Shown piece after piece: positions 54,184 to 62,510 of a DNA stretch of 64,000 bases (positions are counted from its first letter, which is position 1; every line of letters begins with the position of its first letter). Source of the stretch: NORP233 sp050186825. GTDB lineage: Bacteria; Planctomycetota; J058. The stretch is from positions 1-64,000 of the forward strand of contig JBFWYD010000031.1 in NCBI GenBank assembly GCA_050186825.1, given 5' to 3'. The notes under the pieces are model-generated. The model was not told where the DNA came from. It saw nothing but the letters and a program-made list of their open reading frames with translations, and searched no databases. A program made the position numbers and the translations under genes.

Positions 54184-55968
54184 CTACTCCTTCTCCCCCT
54201 GACGCAGCACCAGGCAGCGGTCCACGGGCACGTCCTCGAGGACCGTGCGCCGCAGCTCGCGGCTCGGCCAGAGGACCTCCAGGCGGTCGACCTTGGTCGC
54301 AGCGCCCAGGCCGAAGGCGGCCTCGCGGGCGTCGACGTGGCCGGCGTGGCCGCGGGCGCCCACGACCTCGCGCAGGTAGCGGCGACCGCCGGCCCACACC
54401 GTGACGCGCGCGCCGTAGGCCTCGGGGCTGGCGCCGCCGCGGGCCGCGCCCGCGCCCACCAGGCGCACGTTCAGCCAGCGGCGCTGGCTGCCGACCTGGT
54501 TCTCGAACAGGGCGGGGCGGAGCACGCGGCCCTGGCGGCGCTCGGCGGGGAGGCGGTTGTTGCTGTTGCCGACCAGGATGTCGACGTCGCCGTCCTTGTC
54601 GTAGTCCGCGAGGCTGAGCGCGGTGCAGTTGTCCCACGCGAGCCCCGCCGGGCCGGTCACGTCCACGAAGTGCCCGGGGCGGTCCTGGCGGAACAGCCGC
54701 GCCCTGTTGTCGTCGGGGTACTCGCCCGAGGCCACGATCAGGTCCTGCCAGCCGTCGTTGTCCACGTCGGCGAAGCCCGCGAACAGGTCGCCCTGGTTCC
54801 AGCTCGGCGTGACGTGCTGGCGCGCGCACACCGCCTCGTCGCGGCGGAAGCGCAGCGGCGGTCCCTCGTTCCAGAGCAGGCTCGAGCGGTCGCTCGAGGG
54901 CCCGGCCCAGGCGTGGGTGATCTCGCCCAGGAACACGTCCACGCGCCCGTCGTTGTCCACGTCCGCGGCCGGGGCGTCGAAGGTGTTGCCGTTGGCCCGG
55001 AAGGGGAGCTCGTCGGGGCGCTCCTGGCCGTAGCGCCGCCGGAACATCTCCTTGATCTCCTTGCTGTAGGTGCCGCTCTCGTCCTGGTCGCCCGCGAAGC
55101 CGGTCTCGGTGCCGACCTCGCGGAAGGTGCCGTCGCCCTGGTTCAGGTAGAGCAGGTTGCGCTGCCGGCCGTAGGCGCAGAGCAGGACCTCGGCGCGGCC
55201 GTCGCCGTCGAGGTCGGCGAAGGCGACCCCGAAGATCGGGCGCCGGCTGTCGAGCCGGCCGGGCTCGGGGCGGAGCGCGAGGCCCGCCTCGCGGGTCACC
55301 TCGCGGAAGCTGCCCCGGGGGCCGCCCGCGAGCAGGCGGACCGGGTAGGCCTCGAGCTCGGCGCCGCCCGCCTTGTAGGTCGAGCCCAGGACCAGGTCCA
55401 GCCGCCCGTCGTGGTCGCGGTCGAAGAGCCCGCCCGCGACCACGGGCTCGGGCTCGAGCGGCAGCGGGCGCAGGTCGGGCTGGAAGCGGAGGGGCCCGGT
55501 CTGCCAGTGGACCCGCGCGCGCGGGGCGGGGGCCTTGCGCTTGGGGTCGCTGGGGTCGTCGGCCCAGATCACCAGCGCGTCCTGGTCGCCGTCCTGGTCG
55601 AGGTCCGCGAACAGCGTCAGCGCGGGGGTCGGGGCGTCTGGCGCGATCCCGAGCGCGTCCGGGACCTCGACGAAGCGGCGGCCCCCGCCAGGCGCGGGGA
55701 CGTTCCGGAACAGGCGCCGGTTCGCGAGCATCACGTCCGGCCAGGTGTCGCCGTCGACGTCCACGAAGCAGCAGCGGTGCGCGAACAGCTCGGCGGGCAG
55801 CCCGCGCTCGCGCGCCACCTCCCGAAACCAGGGGGACTGCTCCTGGGGCTGGCCCTGGGGCTGGGGGGCGTCCTCGGCGCGCGCCGCGCCGCCGCTGGAG
55901 GCCAGGATTAGGAGCGTGGCCGCGGCCAGGAGCGCCAGCGCCCGCGCAGCTCGAGACGGGGTCGTCAC
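54184..55968 (-). CDS. exported FG-GAP/VCBS repeat protein with ASPIC/UnbV domain
   Basis: 594 aa. Signal peptide about 1-31. Residues about 60-480 contain FG-GAP/VCBS beta-propeller repeats with calcium-loop motifs: DVDGDTWPDV, DLDQDGDQDALV, DRDHDGRLDLV, DLDGDGRAEVL, DVDNDGRVDVF, DVDNDGWQDLI and DYDKDGDVDIL. Residues about 500-590 are an ASPIC/UnbV domain (RLVGAGAARGGASPEAYGARVTV, then LEVLWPSRE). Such proteins are common surface or periplasmic binding proteins in planctomycetes and related phyla. GTG 55968 overlaps the kinase-FGE gene stop (GTGA), so the pair is translationally coupled and may work together. Confidence 0.9.
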   Translation of the reverse strand: MTTPSRAARALALLAAATLLILASSGGAARAEDAPQPQGQPQEQSPWFREVARERGLPAELFAHRCCFVDVDGDTWPDVMLANRRLFRNVPAPGGGRRFVEVPDALGIAPDAPTPALTLFADLDQDGDQDALVIWADDPSDPKRKAPAPRARVHWQTGPLRFQPDLRPLPLEPEPVVAGGLFDRDHDGRLDLVLGSTYKAGGAELEAYPVRLLAGGPRGSFREVTREAGLALRPEPGRLDSRRPIFGVAFADLDGDGRAEVLLCAYGRQRNLLYLNQGDGTFREVGTETGFAGDQDESGTYSKEIKEMFRRRYGQERPDELPFRANGNTFDAPAADVDNDGRVDVFLGEITHAWAGPSSDRSSLLWNEGPPLRFRRDEAVCARQHVTPSWNQGDLFAGFADVDNDGWQDLIVASGEYPDDNRARLFRQDRPGHFVDVTGPAGLAWDNCTALSLADYDKDGDVDILVGNSNNRLPAERRQGRVLRPALFENQVGSQRRWLNVRLVGAGAARGGASPEAYGARVTVWAGGRRYLREVVGARGHAGHVDAREAAFGLGAATKVDRLEVLWPSRELRRTVLEDVPVDRCLVLRQGEKE

Positions 55969-58900
55969 CGCGAGTCCTCCGGGGCGGGCGCCGAGAGCGC
56001 CACGCGGAAGCCCTGGTCCGGCGAACGGCGCGCGACGCCGAAGCCCGCCCGGGTGTAGCTCTGGAAGGCGAAGTGGATCTCGCGCGCCCAGTCGCCCCCG
56101 CGCATCACGGCCTGCGGCTCCTTGGGGTCGCGTGGGACCGGGTTGCTGTAGTCCACGAGCTCACCCGCGGGCCAGGGGGCGAACAGGTCCGCGGTGATCT
56201 CGGTCAGGTTGCCCGCCATGTTCAGGCAGCCGAAGGGCGAGGCGCCCTCGGGGAAGGCGTCGATGGGCGCGGTGAAGCGATACCCGTCCTCGGGGTCGTA
56301 GCGGTTGAGCAGCCGCGAGCTGGGCGGCGTGGGGCCCCAGGGATAGGCGCGCCCGTCCGGCCCGCGCGCCGCGTACTCCCACTCGAGCTCGCTCGGGAGC
56401 CGCAGCCCGGCCCACTCGCAGTAGGCGCGCGCGTCCTCCTGCGAGACCCCGTGCACCGGGTCCCGATCGCCGGCCGCCGCCTTCGACTTGGGGTCCGACT
56501 CGGTGAGCATCCGGCCGGGCACCTCCGAGGGCGTGACCTTGATCGCGAAGCGGCGCGAGAGCTTGGCCCGCTTGGCCTCGACGCAGAAGCGGTCGAACTG
56601 GGCCCAGCTCAGCTCGTACTTGCCGACGAAGTAGCCGCGCGTCAGCCGCGCCGGCCGGGGCGGCGGCACGTCCCAGTTGTCCACCGAGTTGGCGCCGGGG
56701 TTGAAGAAGGGGTCCGGCGGACCGCCCGCGGTGAAGCGCCCGGGCGGGACGTAGACGAACACGCTGCCGTCGCGCTCCCACACGTATTCGCGCGGCCGCT
56801 CGGGGTCGGGGCGCAGCCCCGGCGGCAGCGGCGGGCGCGGGTCGAGGCGCAGGTACCAGCCGGGGAGCTCGCCCACACAGCGAACGCGCACGGTGGCGGT
56901 CCCCTCCTGGCCGAGGGTGTCCGTGGCGTGGACCTCGAGCGTCTGCTCGCCGGGCTGGATCGCCACCCGGAGCGCGAAGCTCCCGTCGGCGCGGGTCGGC
57001 TCCGTCTCGTTGCCGGCGCCGCCCGCGACCCACACCTGGAGCCGCCCCGAGCCGGTGGTCCGACCGCGCACGGTCACGCGGGGCCCGCGCACCTCCGCGC
57101 CGTCGGCTGGGGCCTCGATCACGATCACCGGCGGGCGCCCCAGCCGGGCGCCCTCCCGGGGGGCGCGCGCCAGCGGGCCGAGGATGGCGACCGTCGCGGT
57201 CAGGAAGCCCAGCGCCAGCGCGGGCGCGACCAGCCAGCGCGCGCGCTGCAGCGCGCGCGACACCGGGCCGATCGGCCGCGCCTCGGTGGGCTCGCCGCGC
57301 TGCGCGCGCGCGAGGTCGCTCGCCAGGGCGTTGGCGTCGGGGTAGCGGTCCTCCGGCCGCGCCGAGAGCGCCTTGAGGCAGATCGCCTCGAGCTCGCGCG
57401 AGATCGTGCGGTCCAGCGCGCGCGGCCGGGTGGGCCTGGCCTCCTGGATCTGGTGGAAGAGCTGGAAGGCCGAGGCGCCGCGGAAGGGGCGTTCGCCCGT
57501 GAGCACCTCGTAGAGCACCACGCCCAGGGCCCACACGTCGGTGGCGGGCCCCTGGCGCTCGCGATCGCCGGTCACCTGCTCCGGCGCCATGTAGGCGGGC
57601 GTCCCCAGCTGGGTCCCGGTCTGCGTGAGCCGCTCGAGGTTCGCGGACGAGGCGAGCCCGAAGTCTGTGACCCGTACGCGCCCGGCGCCGTCGACGAGCA
57701 GGTTGTCCGGCTTCAGGTCGCGGTGCACCACGCCGCGCTCGTGCGCGTAGCCGAGCGCCTCGGCCGCCTGCCTCACGAGCTGCAGCCGCGAGGCGGGGGG
57801 GCGGTCGCGCGCCGCGCTGAGCAGGTCACGCGCACCCTCGACCAGCTCCATGACCAGGTAGAGGCCGTCCACGCCCTCGCTCCCGGCCTCGAGCACGTGC
57901 ACGATCCCCTGGTGGCGCAGGCTGGCGGCGAGCTCGCCCTCGCGGCGAAAGCGCGCCTGGGCGGTGGGGCTGGGGGTGGAGAGCAGGATGCGCTTGATCG
58001 CGACCTCGCGGCCCGTGGCCGCCTCGACGCCGCGGAACACCGCGCCCATCCCGCCGCGCCCGATCTCCTCGACCAGACGGTAGGCCCCCAGGCCCTGGCC
58101 ACGCGGAGGCGAGGCGGCGGGCCGCGCGCCGCCGCCGTCCTCGTCCCAGCGCGTGCCCTCGTCGATCGCGCTCTCCGCGCCATTCCCAGGACCGCCCCCA
58201 GGAGTCCCAGGACCCTTCCGCGCCGGCGAGGCCCGCGAGCCCTCGGCGCGCGTGGCCTTGGCGTCGTCCTCGTCGTCGTCGTCGAAGGTCGTCTCACTCG
58301 CGGCGTTCTGCCGCCCGCCCGGACCCGCGTAGGCCGGGATCCCCTCTTGGTCCTCGGCGTCCCAGAGCGTGGCCTCGCCGGCGTCCGACTGGTCCGCTGG
58401 GCCCTGCGCCGCGCGCCGCCGCTGCTGGGGCGGCGGCGTCGGGGCGGAGCTCGGCGGCGGCGGCGCCGGCGGCTCGTCCTCGTCCTCGCCCCCCACGTCC
58501 CAGTGGGTCCGCTCGGCCTCCTCCTGCCCCTCGCCGCCCACGTCCCAGTAGGTGCGCTCGGCGGCGTCCTGGCTGGCGGGCCCCGAAGACCCCGACCTGG
58601 AGCTCGCCCCAGGACCCGACGACTCCGCGCCCGCGCCTGCGCTGTCCGCCGCGAGGGCCGGTTGATCCCACGAGGTCGTCGCGTTCGCGTCCTCGGCGGG
58701 GGCCGCCGGGGTCGTCGGCGCGCCCCAGGAGGTCTTGGCGTTGGGGTCGGGGGCCTCCTCCAGCGAGGTCTTGCTCGGGTCGAAGGGCGGCGGGGTCGGG
58801 CCGGGACCGCCGACCGCGGTCTCGCCGCCGCGCTCGTCGACGCTCGTCCCGCCCTCGTCGACGCTCGTCCCGCCCTCGTCGATGACCGTCGAGCCCCCGC

Positions 58901-59288
58901 GCCCGTCCTCGACGACGCTCGAGCCCCCGCCGGCATCGACCACGGTCGTGCCGCCGCGATCGTCGGGCTGGGCGTCGGGTTGGGCGTCGGGCTGGGCCTC
59001 GGGCTGGGCCTCGGGCCGTGTTGGGTCGAGCACCTCCACGAAGCGCAGGGTGGTCCCGCCCGAGACGCGGGGCTCCGCGTCGGGCGGCGGGAGCACGGCG
59101 CCGAAGCGCTGGGTGGTGACCCCGGCGGAGAGCACGACCTCGGCGATCGACTCCTCGCTCACCCAGCCGCGCTCGACCAGGGCCTGCCGCAGGCCGCCCG
59201 GACGCAGCTCGCCGAGGAGGCTGGCCAGCTGGCCCGCGCTGACGAGCTTGCGAGACAGGAGCTGCTTGGCCAGGGCCGCGTCGTCCAC
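55965..59288 (-). CDS. Ser/Thr protein kinase fused to an FGE-sulfatase-type domain, with a TxxD-rich linker
   Basis: 1107 aa. Residues 1-60 are a small helical domain (LLSRKLVSAGQLASLLGEL, LVERGWVSEESIAEVV) like MshEN/PATAN-type modules. Residues about 90-395 are disordered with QPEAQPEAQPDAQPDAQPD and ten TxxD motifs at Thr115, 134, 141, 148, 205, 246, 261, 307, 334 and 379 (for example TYWD, THWD, TLWD). The kinase domain (403-660) is intact: GRGGMG, Lys432, HRDLKPDN Asp524, DFG Asp542. A membrane helix (about 695-715) and an Ig-like domain follow. An FGE-sulfatase domain (about 855-1100) has GCLNMAGNLTEI, VMRGGDW and GFRVAL. These outer domains are often non-catalytic ligand binders. GTG 59288; a TAACCT lies seven bases upstream. 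Confidence 0.92.
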   Translation of the reverse strand: MDDAALAKQLLSRKLVSAGQLASLLGELRPGGLRQALVERGWVSEESIAEVVLSAGVTTQRFGAVLPPPDAEPRVSGGTTLRFVEVLDPTRPEAQPEAQPDAQPDAQPDDRGGTTVVDAGGGSSVVEDGRGGSTVIDEGGTSVDEGGTSVDERGGETAVGGPGPTPPPFDPSKTSLEEAPDPNAKTSWGAPTTPAAPAEDANATTSWDQPALAADSAGAGAESSGPGASSRSGSSGPASQDAAERTYWDVGGEGQEEAERTHWDVGGEDEDEPPAPPPPSSAPTPPPQQRRRAAQGPADQSDAGEATLWDAEDQEGIPAYAGPGGRQNAASETTFDDDDEDDAKATRAEGSRASPARKGPGTPGGGPGNGAESAIDEGTRWDEDGGGARPAASPPRGQGLGAYRLVEEIGRGGMGAVFRGVEAATGREVAIKRILLSTPSPTAQARFRREGELAASLRHQGIVHVLEAGSEGVDGLYLVMELVEGARDLLSAARDRPPASRLQLVRQAAEALGYAHERGVVHRDLKPDNLLVDGAGRVRVTDFGLASSANLERLTQTGTQLGTPAYMAPEQVTGDRERQGPATDVWALGVVLYEVLTGERPFRGASAFQLFHQIQEARPTRPRALDRTISRELEAICLKALSARPEDRYPDANALASDLARAQRGEPTEARPIGPVSRALQRARWLVAPALALGFLTATVAILGPLARAPREGARLGRPPVIVIEAPADGAEVRGPRVTVRGRTTGSGRLQVWVAGGAGNETEPTRADGSFALRVAIQPGEQTLEVHATDTLGQEGTATVRVRCVGELPGWYLRLDPRPPLPPGLRPDPERPREYVWERDGSVFVYVPPGRFTAGGPPDPFFNPGANSVDNWDVPPPRPARLTRGYFVGKYELSWAQFDRFCVEAKRAKLSRRFAIKVTPSEVPGRMLTESDPKSKAAAGDRDPVHGVSQEDARAYCEWAGLRLPSELEWEYAARGPDGRAYPWGPTPPSSRLLNRYDPEDGYRFTAPIDAFPEGASPFGCLNMAGNLTEITADLFAPWPAGELVDYSNPVPRDPKEPQAVMRGGDWAREIHFAFQSYTRAGFGVARRSPDQGFRVALSAPAPEDSR

Positions 59289-59295
59289 CGAGGAC

Positions 59296-59301
59296 AGGTT
59301 A
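59296..59301 (-). promoter_or_regulatory. probable -10 hexamer TAACCT
   Basis: On the minus strand TAACCT, seven bases, then GTG 59288; close to the six-base leaderless pattern. Confidence 0.4.
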
Positions 59302-59361
59302 GTCTCGCGCCCGGCCGATGGGTGCGCGAGGGTGCGCCCTTCTGCGCCGAGGGGGTGGGAG

Positions 59362-59709
59362 ATGGCCGAGAACGAACCGGTCGAGCCCGTGGGCGTCGAG
59401 CTCCAGGACTCGCGCGGGCGGCTGCTCGTGCGCTGGAGCGACGGGGCCGAGACCAGCGCGCCCTATCGCGAGCTGCGCCTGGCCTGCCGCTGCGCCCTGT
59501 GCGTCGACGAGCTGAGCGGCGCGCCGCTCCTGGACCCGAACACGGTGCCCGCGGGCGTGGGCGTCAGCGGCTGCGAGGAGGTCGGCCTCTACGGGCTGCG
59601 CATCGCGTGGGACGACGGGCACAGCACCGGGATCTACACCTGGCGCCGGCTGCGAGCGCTGGCCGGCGCGCCCCAGGCCGGAGGTCCCCAGGAGGGCACC
59701 CGTGGCTGA
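59362..59709 (+). CDS. DUF971 protein (gamma-butyrobetaine hydroxylase N-terminal-like)
   Basis: 115 aa. Pattern: GVELQDSRGRLLVRWSDG, YRELRLACRCALCVDE, then VGLYGLRIAWDDGHSTGIYTWRRL. The CRCALC cysteines and the HSTGIY segment match DUF971, the domain also found at the N-terminus of gamma-butyrobetaine hydroxylases. Stand-alone forms have been linked to iron-sulfur cluster handling, which I note but cannot test here. ATG 59362 follows a G-rich GGGGGTGGGAG site. Its end overlaps the enoyl-CoA hydratase start at 59702. Confidence 0.9.
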   Translation: MAENEPVEPVGVELQDSRGRLLVRWSDGAETSAPYRELRLACRCALCVDELSGAPLLDPNTVPAGVGVSGCEEVGLYGLRIAWDDGHSTGIYTWRRLRALAGAPQAGGPQEGTRG

Positions 59710-60526
59710 GCTCCCCGTTGCCGAGGTCCGCGCCGAGCGCGACGGCGCGGCGCTGCGCCTGATCCTCGACGCGCAGGAGCGCGGCAACTCGCTCGACGCG
59801 GCCATGCTCGCCCGCCTGGCCGAGCTCCTGGGCGAGGCCGCGGCCGACCCCGAGGTGCGCGTGGTCGTGCTCGAGGGCGCGGGCACGCGCAGCTTCTCGA
59901 CCGGATACCACGTGCCCTCGCTCCTGGCGGAGCTGGAGCGCGGGCCGAGCGTGAGCGACTTCGAGGACCACCCCCTCGAGCGGGCGCTGCGCGCGCTCGA
60001 GGCCCTCCCCCAGCCGAGCGTGGCCGTGGTCCGCGGCAACGCCTACGGCGCCGGCTGCGAGCTGGCCCTGGCCACCGACCTCCGGCTGGCGGCGCGCGAC
60101 GCGCGCTTCTGCATGCCGCCGGCGCGCCTGGGCGTGCTCTACAGCGCCACCGGCACCCGGCGGCTGCTCGAGCTGGTCGGCCCCGCGCTGACCCGCGAGC
60201 TCCTGTTCACGGCCTGTGTGGTCGACGCGGAGCGCGCGCTCGCGATCGGCCTCGTGAACCGCCTGGCCGCGCCCGAGGCCCTCGACGGCGCCGCGCGCGG
60301 CCTGATCGGGGAGATCGAGGCCAACGCGCCGCTCTCGCTCCGCCACCACAAGACGATCCTCAGCCGCTTCCTGGCCGCGGCCCCCCTCGACCAGCAGACC
60401 CTGACCGAGGTCGCTCAGCTGCGCGAGGAGTGCTTTCGCTCGCCCGAGTTCGCGCGCCGAGCCGCGCGCCTGGCCGGCCGCGGCGGCCCGCCGCGCGAGC
60501 CCGAGAGCGGCGGCAGGTCGGCCTGA
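59702..60526 (+). CDS. enoyl-CoA hydratase/isomerase family protein
   Basis: 274 aa. Crotonase fold: RSFSTGYHVPSLL (oxyanion-hole region), VVRGNAYGAGCELALATDLRLAA with the conserved GxGCE, and YSATGTRRLLELVGPALTREL, then VNRLAAPEAL. It probably hydrates or isomerises an acyl-CoA; the substrate is not deducible. Coupled to the DUF971 gene by an eight-base overlap (GTGGCTGA). The C-terminus is Arg/Gly-rich and probably disordered. Confidence 0.9.
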   Translation: MAELPVAEVRAERDGAALRLILDAQERGNSLDAAMLARLAELLGEAAADPEVRVVVLEGAGTRSFSTGYHVPSLLAELERGPSVSDFEDHPLERALRALEALPQPSVAVVRGNAYGAGCELALATDLRLAARDARFCMPPARLGVLYSATGTRRLLELVGPALTRELLFTACVVDAERALAIGLVNRLAAPEALDGAARGLIGEIEANAPLSLRHHKTILSRFLAAAPLDQQTLTEVAQLREECFRSPEFARRAARLAGRGGPPREPESGGRSA

Positions 60527-60591
60527 GCGGGCCCGCGCCCGCCCGCCTCGTCTCGGACCACGAGGGCTGGGATCCCCCCCGGGGCAGGGGA

Positions 60592-60597
60592 TAGACT
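60592..60597 (+). promoter_or_regulatory. leaderless -10 hexamer TAGACT
   Basis: TAGACT, six bases (GCGCGC), then GTG 60604; identical to the hexamer before 21680. Confidence 0.55.
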
Positions 60598-60603
60598 GCG
60601 CGC

Positions 60604-61182
60604 GTGATCCACTTCCGCTGCGGGGGCTGCAACCAGCTCATGTCCGTGCGTCCCGAGTTCGCGGGACGCTCGGGCAACTGCCCGAGCTGCGGCCGGCCCT
60701 TCGTGACCCCGCCGTCCTCGACGGCGGACCCGATGGCCACGGCCCCGCCCACCAACCTGCACGGCGTGTCGCGCGGGGCGTCGCCCCCGCCCCAGGCCCT
60801 GACGACTCAGCCCCTGGCCGCGCCGCCCCCGCCGGCGCCGCTGCCCACGTCCACGGGCCGCGTGGCCGCCGTGGCCGCGGCGCGCGCCAGCCTCGAGGTG
60901 GTGCACGGTCCGGGCGGCTTTCAGGGCAAGACCCTCTCGCTCGACCTCAGCAAGCCGATCGTGCTCGGGCGCGACCCGAGCGCCGACCTTCGCATCCCGA
61001 GCGAGCGGGTCAGCCGCCGCCACTGCCAGCTCCAGGCCTCGCCCCAGGGGACGGTGCTGGTGGACCTCGGCTCGAGCAACGGGACCCTGATCAACCAGGT
61101 CCGCGTCAACGGCTCGCAGCTGCTCCAGGCCGGCGACTACATCCAGACGGGCGACTGCCTGTTCCGCTACTCCCCTTCCTGA
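60604..61182 (+). CDS. FHA-domain protein with N-terminal zinc ribbon
   Basis: 192 aa. Residues 1-34 hold a two-CxxC zinc ribbon (CGGCNQLM, then CPSCGRPF). A Pro/Ala/Thr-rich linker (about 35-95) leads to an FHA domain (about 97-190) with all core residues: LGRDPSADLRI, SRRH and SSNGTLIN. FHA domains bind phosphothreonine peptides. The kinase at 55965-59288 carries TxxD motifs that fit FHA recognition, making it a plausible partner. It has its own leaderless promoter. Confidence 0.9.
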   Translation: MIHFRCGGCNQLMSVRPEFAGRSGNCPSCGRPFVTPPSSTADPMATAPPTNLHGVSRGASPPPQALTTQPLAAPPPPAPLPTSTGRVAAVAAARASLEVVHGPGGFQGKTLSLDLSKPIVLGRDPSADLRIPSERVSRRHCQLQASPQGTVLVDLGSSNGTLINQVRVNGSQLLQAGDYIQTGDCLFRYSPS

Positions 61183-61946
61183 GGCCGCGCCTGGCCGCCC
61201 TGGGCCTGGCCGCCCTGGGCCTGGCCCCCGGGGGGGGCGGCGCTGCCCCCCTTGCCCGGCCAAAGGAACTTCAGGAGCTCGGTGACCACGAAGCGGGCCG
61301 CGTCCGGGTCGCGCCACCAGGTCTCGACCTCGGGCGCGGGCGCAGGGCAGGACACGACCTCGAAGTCGTCGCCAGCCTGCGCGCGGAACAGCCGCGCGGC
61401 GCGGCGCGAGTGCCAGGCGGAGGTCACGAGCAGCACCACGGGGCGGCGCTCGCCCACAGGCGCGAGCCGGGCCCGCAGCAGCGCCAGGCTCAGCTCGGCG
61501 TCCTCGGCCGTGGTGGTGGAGCGGTCCTCGCGTAGCACGCGCCCCGCGGGCACGCCGCGGGACTGGGCGCGCGCGGCCATCACCTCGGCCCAGGTCAGCT
61601 CGCCGTAGAGCTGGCCGCCCGCGACCACGAAGGGGCCGTCTGGGACCCACCCGGCCCGGAACAGGGCCGCAGCCGCATCGACGCGGCCGCCGTGGTGGTC
61701 GCCTCCGAGCACGACGAGCGCGTCCGCGCGCCGCGGCGCCTGCACCTCGATCAACAGCAAGCCCGGCGCGGCCCGCAGCAGGCCCGGGAGGGCGACGAGC
61801 AGCAGGAGGGCCAGCCCGCCGCAGCCGAGCGCCAGGCGCCGGCGCCGGCTGGCCGGGGCCGGCGCGCCGGCTGGCGCCGGGGCAGGCCCAGGGATGGGCT
61901 GGGTCTGGGGCTGGGTCTGGGGCTGGGTCTGGGGCTGGTCGTCCAC
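61167..61946 (-). CDS. DUF218/YdcF-like envelope protein
   Basis: 259 aa from GTG 61946. TATCAT lies 11 bases upstream; a GTG at 61979 is an alternative start. The N-terminus has PQTQPQTQPQTQP repeats and a Pro/Ala run, then one membrane helix (about 41-60). The DUF218 core has RADALVVLGGDHHGGRVDAA, DGPFVVAGGQ, VLREDRSTTTAEDAE and VLLVTSAWHSRRAARLF. Members (SanA/YdcF/ElyC-like) act in envelope integrity, though molecular activities are mostly unproven. The C-terminus has GGQAQGGQAQGGQA repeats. Its last 16 bases overlap the convergent FHA gene. Confidence 0.85.
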   Translation of the reverse strand: MDDQPQTQPQTQPQTQPIPGPAPAPAGAPAPASRRRRLALGCGGLALLLLVALPGLLRAAPGLLLIEVQAPRRADALVVLGGDHHGGRVDAAAALFRAGWVPDGPFVVAGGQLYGELTWAEVMAARAQSRGVPAGRVLREDRSTTTAEDAELSLALLRARLAPVGERRPVVLLVTSAWHSRRAARLFRAQAGDDFEVVSCPAPAPEVETWWRDPDAARFVVTELLKFLWPGKGGSAAPPGGQAQGGQAQGGQARPQEGE

Positions 61947-62021
61947 CTCGGCGCCGAATGATACGCCGACCCGCGGCACGCCCGCCTTGTCTCCCCGGCC
62001 CCGGCGCGCGATCCTGAGCGA

Positions 62022-62510
62022 GTGGCGCTGACGCTCGCGAGCTACATCAAGGACGGCAACACCCTCGACCCCGAGGCCTTCCGCGCGCGGCATCCGCACC
62101 ACGTGCTCGTGGTCGAGCCCTTCGCGGTGGAGGAGGAGCCGGAGCTCTCGACCTCGGCCGGCGGCGACTTCGCGGGCGGCCTGCCGATGGTCTACCCGAT
62201 CGCGCGCCAGGACTCCCACGCCCTCGGCGACCGGGTCACGATCGGGCGCACGGGGAACAACGACATCCACATCAACGCGCCGGACGTCTCGAAGTACCAC
62301 GCCTACCTGGTGCGCGAGGGGGACACCTTCAGCTACGTGGACGCCGACTCCAAGTTCGGCTCGTGGGTCAACGACGCGCCGGTGGCCGCGGGGGAGCGCG
62401 TGCGCCTGAGCAGCGGCGACCGGCTGCGGATCGCCTCGGTCAAGGCCACGATCTTCGACCCCGAGGGCTTCCAGGTCCACGTGTGCCGCGGGCGCGGGCA
62501 GCGCGCGTGA
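62022..62510 (+). CDS. FHA-domain protein with variant binding loop
   Basis: 162 aa. The N-terminal 60 residues are unassigned (HVLVVEPFAVEEEPELS). The FHA domain (about 66-155) has TIGRTGNNDIHI, SKYH and SKFGSWVN. The usual SSNGT loop is SKFGS here, so peptide preference may differ from the other FHA protein. GTG 62022 follows GATCCT by six bases, a weaker version of the leaderless pattern. Its stop overlaps the lipoprotein start (GTGA at 62507), so the two are coupled. Confidence 0.88.
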   Translation: MALTLASYIKDGNTLDPEAFRARHPHHVLVVEPFAVEEEPELSTSAGGDFAGGLPMVYPIARQDSHALGDRVTIGRTGNNDIHINAPDVSKYHAYLVREGDTFSYVDADSKFGSWVNDAPVAAGERVRLSSGDRLRIASVKATIFDPEGFQVHVCRGRGQRA

